DNA of 64,000 nt from Nansenia antarctica (lineage: Eukaryota; Chordata; Actinopteri; Argentiniformes; Microstomatidae). The position numbers and the translations under genes were made by a program. The DNA is taken from positions 21,184,472 through 21,248,471 of the forward strand of contig OZ022352.1 in assembly GCA_963989245.1 (NCBI GenBank), given 5' to 3'. Below the pieces are notes generated by a model. The model did not search any database. It saw only the letters and a list, made by a program, of their open reading frames with translations, and was not told the DNA's origin. Every line of letters begins with the position of its first letter. Position 1 is the stretch's first letter. Shown here in pieces: positions 59,001 through 64,000 of this stretch.

Positions 59001-61860
59001 ATTGAAGTGTCCCATATCGTGCACTTCAATTGAAGTGTCCCATATCGTGCACTTCAATTGAAGTGTCCCATATCGTGCACTTCAATTGAAGTGTCCCATA
59101 TCCTCATGCACTTCAATTGAAGTGTCCCATATCGTGCACTTCAATTGAAGTGTCCCATATCGTGCACTTCAATTGAAGTGTCCCATATCCTCATGCACTT
59201 CAATTGAAGTGTCCCATATCGTGCACTTCAATTGAAGTGTCCCATATCGTGCACTTCAATTGAAGTGTCCCATATCCTCATGCACTTCAATTGAAGTGTC
59301 CCATATCGTGCACTTCAATTGAAGTGTCCCATATCGTGCACTTCAATTGAAGTGTCCCATATCCTCATGCACTTCAATTGAAGTGTCCCATATCGTGCAC
59401 TTCAATTGAAGTGTCCCATATCCTCATGCACTTCAATTGAAGTGTCCCATATCGTGCACTTCAATTGAAGTGTCCCATATCCTCATGCACTTCAATTGAA
59501 GTGTCCCATATCGTGCACTTCAATTGAAGTGTCCCATATCGTGCACTTCAATTGAAGTGTCCCATATCCTCATGCACTTCAATTGAAGTGTCCCATATCG
59601 TGCACTTCAATTGAAGTGTCCCATATCCTCATGCACTTCAATTGAAGTGTCCCATATCCTCATGCACTTCAATTGAAGTGTCCCATATCCTCATGCACTT
59701 CAATTGAAGTGTCCCATATCGTGCACTTCAATTGAAGTGTCCCATATCGTGCACTTCAATTGAAGTGTCCCATATCCTCATGCACTTCAATTGAAGTGTC
59801 CCATATCGTGCACTTCAATTGAAGTGTCCCATATCGTGCACTTCAATTGAAGTGTCCCATATCCTCATGCACTTCAATTGAAGTGTCCCATATCGTGCAC
59901 TTCAATTGAAGTGTCCCATATCCTCATGCACTTCAATTGAAGTGTCCCATATCCTCATGCACTTCAATTGAAGTGTCCCATATCGTGCACTTCAATTGAA
60001 GTGTCCCATATCCTCATGCACTTCAATTGAAGTGTCCCATATCGTGCACTTCAATTGAAGTGTCCCATATCCTCATGCACTTCAATTGAAGTGTCCCATA
60101 TCGTGCACTTCAATTGAAGTGTCCCATATCGTGCACTTCAATTGAAGTGTCCCATATCCTCATGCACTTCAATTGAAGTGTCCCATATCGTGCACTTCAA
60201 TTGAAGTGTCCCATATCGTGCACTTCAATTGAAGTGTCCCATATCCTCATGCACTTCAATTGAAGTGTCCCATATCGTGCACTTCAATTGAAGTGTCCCA
60301 TATCGTGCACTTCAATTGAAGTGTCCCATATCCTCATGCACTTCAATTGAAGTGTCCCATATCGTGCACTTCAATTGAAGTGTCCCATATCCTCATGCAC
60401 TTCAATTGAAGTGTCCCATATCGTGCACTTCAATTGAAGTGTCCCATATCCTCATGCACTTCAATTGAAGTGTCCCATATCGTGCACTTCAATTGAAGTG
60501 TCCCATATCGTGCACTTCAATTGAAGTGTCCCATATCCTCATGCACTTCAATTGAAGTGTCCCATATCGTGCACTTCAATTGAAGTGTCCCATATCGTGC
60601 ACTTCAATTGAAGTGTCCCATATCCTCATGCACTTCAATTGAAGTGTCCCATATCGTGCACTTCAATTGAAGTGTCCCATATCCTCATGTACTTCCATTG
60701 AAGTGTCCCATGCACTTCAATTGAAGTGTCCCATATCCTCATGCACTTCAATTGAAGTGTCCCATGCACTTCAATTGAAGTGTCCCATATCCTCATGCAC
60801 TTCAATTGAAGTGTCCCATATCGTGCACTTCAATTGAAGTGTCCCATATCCTCATGTACTTCCATTGAAGTGTCCCATGCACTTCAATTGAAGTGTCCCA
60901 TATCCTCATGTACTTCCATTGAAGTGTCCCATGCACTTCAATTGAAGTGTCCCATATCCTCATGTACTTCCATTGAAGTGTCCCATGCACTTCAATTGAA
61001 GTGTCCCATATCGTGCACTTCAATTGAAGTGTCCCATATCCTCATGCACTTCAATTGAAGAGTCCCATATCCTCATGCACTTCAATTGAAGTGTCCCATA
61101 TCCTCATGCACTTCAATTGAAGTGTCCCATATCGTGCACTTCAATTGAAGTGTCCCATATCCTCATGCACTTCAATTGAAGTGTCCCATATCCTCATGTA
61201 CTTCAATTGAAGTGTCCCATATCCTCATGCACTTCAATTGAAGTGTCCCATATCCTCATGTACTTCCATTGAAGTGTCCCATGCACTTCAATTGAAGTGT
61301 CCCATATCCTCATGCACTTCAATTGAAGTGTCCCATATCCTCATGTACTTCCATTGAAGTGTCCCATATCCTCATGCACTTCAATTGAAGTGTCCCATAT
61401 CCTCATGTACTTCAATTGAAGTGTCCCATATCCTCATGCACTTCAATTGAAGTGTCCCATATCCTCATGCACTTCAATTGAAGTGTCCCATATCCTCATG
61501 CACTTCAATTGAAGTGTCCCATATCCTCATGTACTTCCATTGAAGTGTCCCATATCCTCATGTACTTCAATTGAAGTGTCCCATATCCTCATGTACTTCC
61601 ATTGAAGTGTCCCATATCCTCATGCACTTCAATTGAAGTGTCCCATATCCTCATGCACTTCAATTGAAGTGTCCCATATCCTCATGTACTTCAATTGAAG
61701 TGTCCCATATCCTCATGCACTTCAATTGAAGTGTCCCATATCCTCATGTACTTCAATTGAAGTGTCCCATATCCTCATGCACTTCAATTGAAGTGTCCCA
61801 TATCCTCATGTACTTCCATTGAAGTGTCCCATATCCTCATGCACTTCCAGTGAAGTGTCT
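56044..61860. repeat. 5.8-kb satellite array, 31/28/23-bp units with 16-bp palindrome
   Basis: About 200 head-to-tail units. Type A (31 bp) is CACTTCAATTGAAGTG followed by TCCCATATCCTCATG. Type B (28 bp) has TCCCATATCGTG, and the rare type C (23 bp) has TCCCATG. Every core unit carries the perfect palindrome CACTTCAATTGAAGTG. The flanks (56,044 to about 57,000 and about 60,680-61,860) are mostly A units, with TACTTCCATTG variants at the edges. The centre mixes A and B in AB and ABB patterns and is almost free of substitutions. Homogeneous centre and diverged edges are the usual mark of unequal exchange. No gene lies inside; open frames in it are by-products of the unit lengths. Confidence 0.97.
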
Positions 61861-62385
61861 AGGTGGGGCGGTTGTGCTGGACCGCACCACTTGCTCTCCG
61901 CAGCCCATCAGCCTGCAGCTGCACCTGCCTGGACGGCGAGACGTCTCCACTGCGGAGGAACGCATGGAAGTTTTTTTTTGTGATTTTGTTGTTTTTGAAG
62001 CTGACAGACGAAGTAAGTGAAATGATGTCATCGTCTTGTTGATTTGCGTTGTAGTGTGGCTTATTATAGGCTATAACTCAGCAGGTTGATCGACTATTGT
62101 CTTTTATTGATAGCCTATATAGTATATACACTGGTGATGAACGTTTTATTTTATATCATATTCTTTAAAACAGCCCAGATGTTTATGGAGACTAGTTTCA
62201 CTGGAGACTTATAGTTTCACTGGAGAATTCACGTTGCTGCGTCACGTTTTGTTAGTGTTTTTCTCCGTGGCCACATGGCTCTCTGACACTTGGCAAAGCC
62301 TGATGTCCGCATTCCACATTGTGTTGCGCAGATAGAAAATTGAGGGCTACTGATACTGATGTGTCTAAAAACATCCAAACGCAAT
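61861..62385. other. sequence between satellite and TIR element
   Basis: A GC-rich 130-bp patch (61,861-61,990) has an acceptor-like TTGCTCTCCGCAG at 61,891-61,903 and then an open stretch. I cannot match it to a protein. The remainder is AT-rich. Recorded as unexplained. Confidence 0.35.
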
Positions 62386-63181
62386 GTCGTGACGTTAGAA
62401 TTATAAGGTTCTATCTCCATTTTTGTCAAAATTTAGTTTTTTTACATAATCTGATCCATTAGGTGTTTATTAATGCCTGTGTGGTGTTATTCTTAAAATG
62501 TTGACATTTTTTAGCTAGTAATTCATAAAATACAAAGGTTCCATCTCACAAAACATAATGGTAAGCTCACGATGTCTTATTTGAAGAGAAGATAGAGTCG
62601 GTGTGATGACAAAGTGATGTTACCATGATGTTATATAATTAACAGTAAGCTCAGGCTATGTCATAATAATGTCACTTCTCAGTGTGACGGGAGGTTGTTT
62701 CGGTTGTATTTCAACAGTATATGTCCTTGTCCTATTTGATGCCATTATACTTATGTCAAATCATTGCAATTTCTTATTGTTGTGTTTATATCGTGACTTT
62801 TCGTCAACACTTCGTGAGTTTGGAATGATAAGGTTCTATCTCCGTTTAGAATGATAAGGTTCTATCTCCGTTTAGAATGATAAGGTTCTATCTCCGTTTA
62901 GAATGCTAAGGTTCTATCTCCGTTTAGAATGATAAGGTTCTATCTCCGTTTAGAATGATAAGGTTCTATCTCCGTTTAGGGCAGTTCAGAGATATTGAGC
63001 GTCAAATTGTTTACATTCCATTATGTTTTGTGAGATGGAACCTTTGTATTTTATTAATTACTAACTAAAAAATGTCAACATTTAAAAAATAAATAACACC
63101 ACACAGGCATTAATAAACACCTAATGGATCAGATTAATTTGGACAAAAATGGAGATAGAACCTTAATTCTAACGTCACAAC
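62386..63181. mobile_element. 796-bp long-TIR element with internal 26-bp tandem array
   Basis: The arms 62,386-62,561 and 63,018-63,181 are inverted copies of each other (about 165-175 bp). They start GTCGTGACGTTAGAATTA at the left and end TAATTCTAACGTCACAAC at the right. Between them lie six 26-bp units (62,823-62,978) whose sequence GATAAGGTTCTATCTCC closely resembles the element's own terminal ATAAGGTTCTATCTCC. There is no transposase frame. It is a foldback-like or MITE-like element. Confidence 0.88.
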
Positions 63182-63514
63182 TTTATAAACTTGAAAAATG
63201 CGCTCTTAAGGGGGGGGACCTCATTCTTATTCTAAGCCATTGTGAAATGTGTATTACAAGGTTATATAACCTTGTTATCATTTAGACTAAAGATAATGTC
63301 GAGAAGCCTAAACGATTTACAAATCTAACTGGGTTTGTCACCAATGACATAGCTGGTTAAAGTAGAGACATTTTGTGGCCCTAAGCCAGATGTTTATTGT
63401 GCCCCCTCTGGCCCTCTCCACGTTTTGTGGGGGGTTGGAGCTTTTGATTGATGGGTGTTTAGTCGATGGGGGGGGGGGGGGCTAGATTAACACACACACA
63501 CGCACGCACGCACG

Positions 63515-63593
<79 letters not shown>

Positions 63594-64000
63594 AATAAAG
63601 ACACACACTCAATATAAATGAATAAAATAACATTAACATTTCAGAAGTTAAATAACAATAAAAGTCAACATTTTCAACTACAAAAGCAACAAACTTGCAC
63701 ATAACAAGGTCTATAACATAGTAAACTAGTGAATATAACAATGAACAATCAATATAACAGTGCAAAATATTCCAAATAAATAAAGTAAATACTACAAAAC
63801 TTGTTAACTATATTAACTACAAAACAACAGCTATAGGTTAAAACCTTAGCAAGAAAAGCTTCCCTTTAAAAATGATGCAAATCAATCATGTTACCTAGCA
63901 AGCAAATAGCAAGAAATCAAGCTTGTTCTAATGCAAAACATTTGAAGCTAAATGTAGCCTAATACATTCTTTACTTTCTAGTCAGCTTTATATCTTTTAC
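63182..64000. other. window end: G-run, CA microsatellite, AT-rich sequence
   Basis: A 12-base G-run at about 63,469-63,480, then an alternating CA/CG tract (63,490-63,591, with ACGC repeats and CGCGCGC), then AT-rich sequence without recognisable genes. Confidence 0.7.
63490..63591. repeat. (CA)n/(CGCA)n microsatellite
   Basis: About 100 bp of alternating purine-pyrimidine DNA including ACGCACGCACGCGCGCGC, a strong Z-DNA-forming candidate. Confidence 0.95.

Noticed and set aside
60802..61058. Open frames within the satellite on both strands
   Set aside because: Arise from local unit-length combinations that happen to sum to multiples of three. They shift elsewhere in the array.
56044..61860. 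CRISPR-like regular array
   Set aside because: Units are directly abutting with no unique spacers, and the setting is an intron-rich vertebrate genome. It is a satellite.
61837..62031. 64-codon minus-strand frame at the satellite edge
   Set aside because: Starts in AT-rich sequence and runs into the satellite; no recognisable motif.

Overview
This is a 64-kb piece of a vertebrate nuclear genome, most likely a ray-finned (teleost) fish. Genes are split by short GT-AG introns. The window is full of CA/TG microsatellites, fish-type L2/RTE-like tails, hAT-like and TIR elements, and (ATTC)n-tailed repeats. Species cannot be named from the sequence. I rebuilt the exons by hand from splice sites, reading-frame phase and family knowledge. 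All six gene models close in frame with lengths expected for their families, except one that is enormously expanded.

Layout. 1-19,430: gene-poor flank with microsatellites, a decayed LINE reverse transcriptase (7,330-8,680, minus), a fossil tRNA-type SINE, and duplicated blocks near 16-17.4 kb. 19,430-22,680: tmpo (LAP2, inner nuclear membrane LEM protein, 363 aa). 23,165-24,479: a hAT-like element with an 8-bp target duplication. 26,220-31,045: slc25a3 (mitochondrial phosphate carrier, 360 aa), with three CRE-like sites upstream, a dead copy of the alternative exon IIIA, and a 230-bp duplicate in two introns. 34,448-38,236: ldhb-type L-lactate dehydrogenase (334 aa). 39,068-42,962 (minus): golt1b (138 aa). 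43,801-46,784: slc35b4 (nucleotide-sugar transporter, 333 aa), head-to-head with golt1b. 47,568-55,301: chchd3 (MICOS subunit Mic19). 56,044-61,860: a 5.8-kb satellite array. 62,386-63,181: a long-TIR element containing a 26-bp tandem array, of which a second, partial copy lies in golt1b intron 1.

The genes are housekeeping: nuclear lamina (tmpo), mitochondrial phosphate import (slc25a3), lactate/pyruvate exchange (ldhb), ER-Golgi traffic (golt1b), UDP-sugar transport (slc35b4) and mitochondrial cristae architecture (chchd3). They are neighbours by chromosomal history and not by operon logic. The human counterparts sit in three places (12q23, 12p12, 7q32-33).

The most remarkable observations are these. 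(1) chchd3 exon 2 is 2,560 bp long and inserts about 850 Pro/Val/Glu-rich residues, built from about 40 decapeptide repeats and a second repeat family, into a protein that is normally about 230 aa. (2) slc25a3 keeps exon IIIB but has a clearly recognisable, frameshifted and deleted exon IIIA. (3) The 5.8-kb satellite mixes 31-, 28- and 23-bp units, each carrying a 16-bp perfect palindrome.
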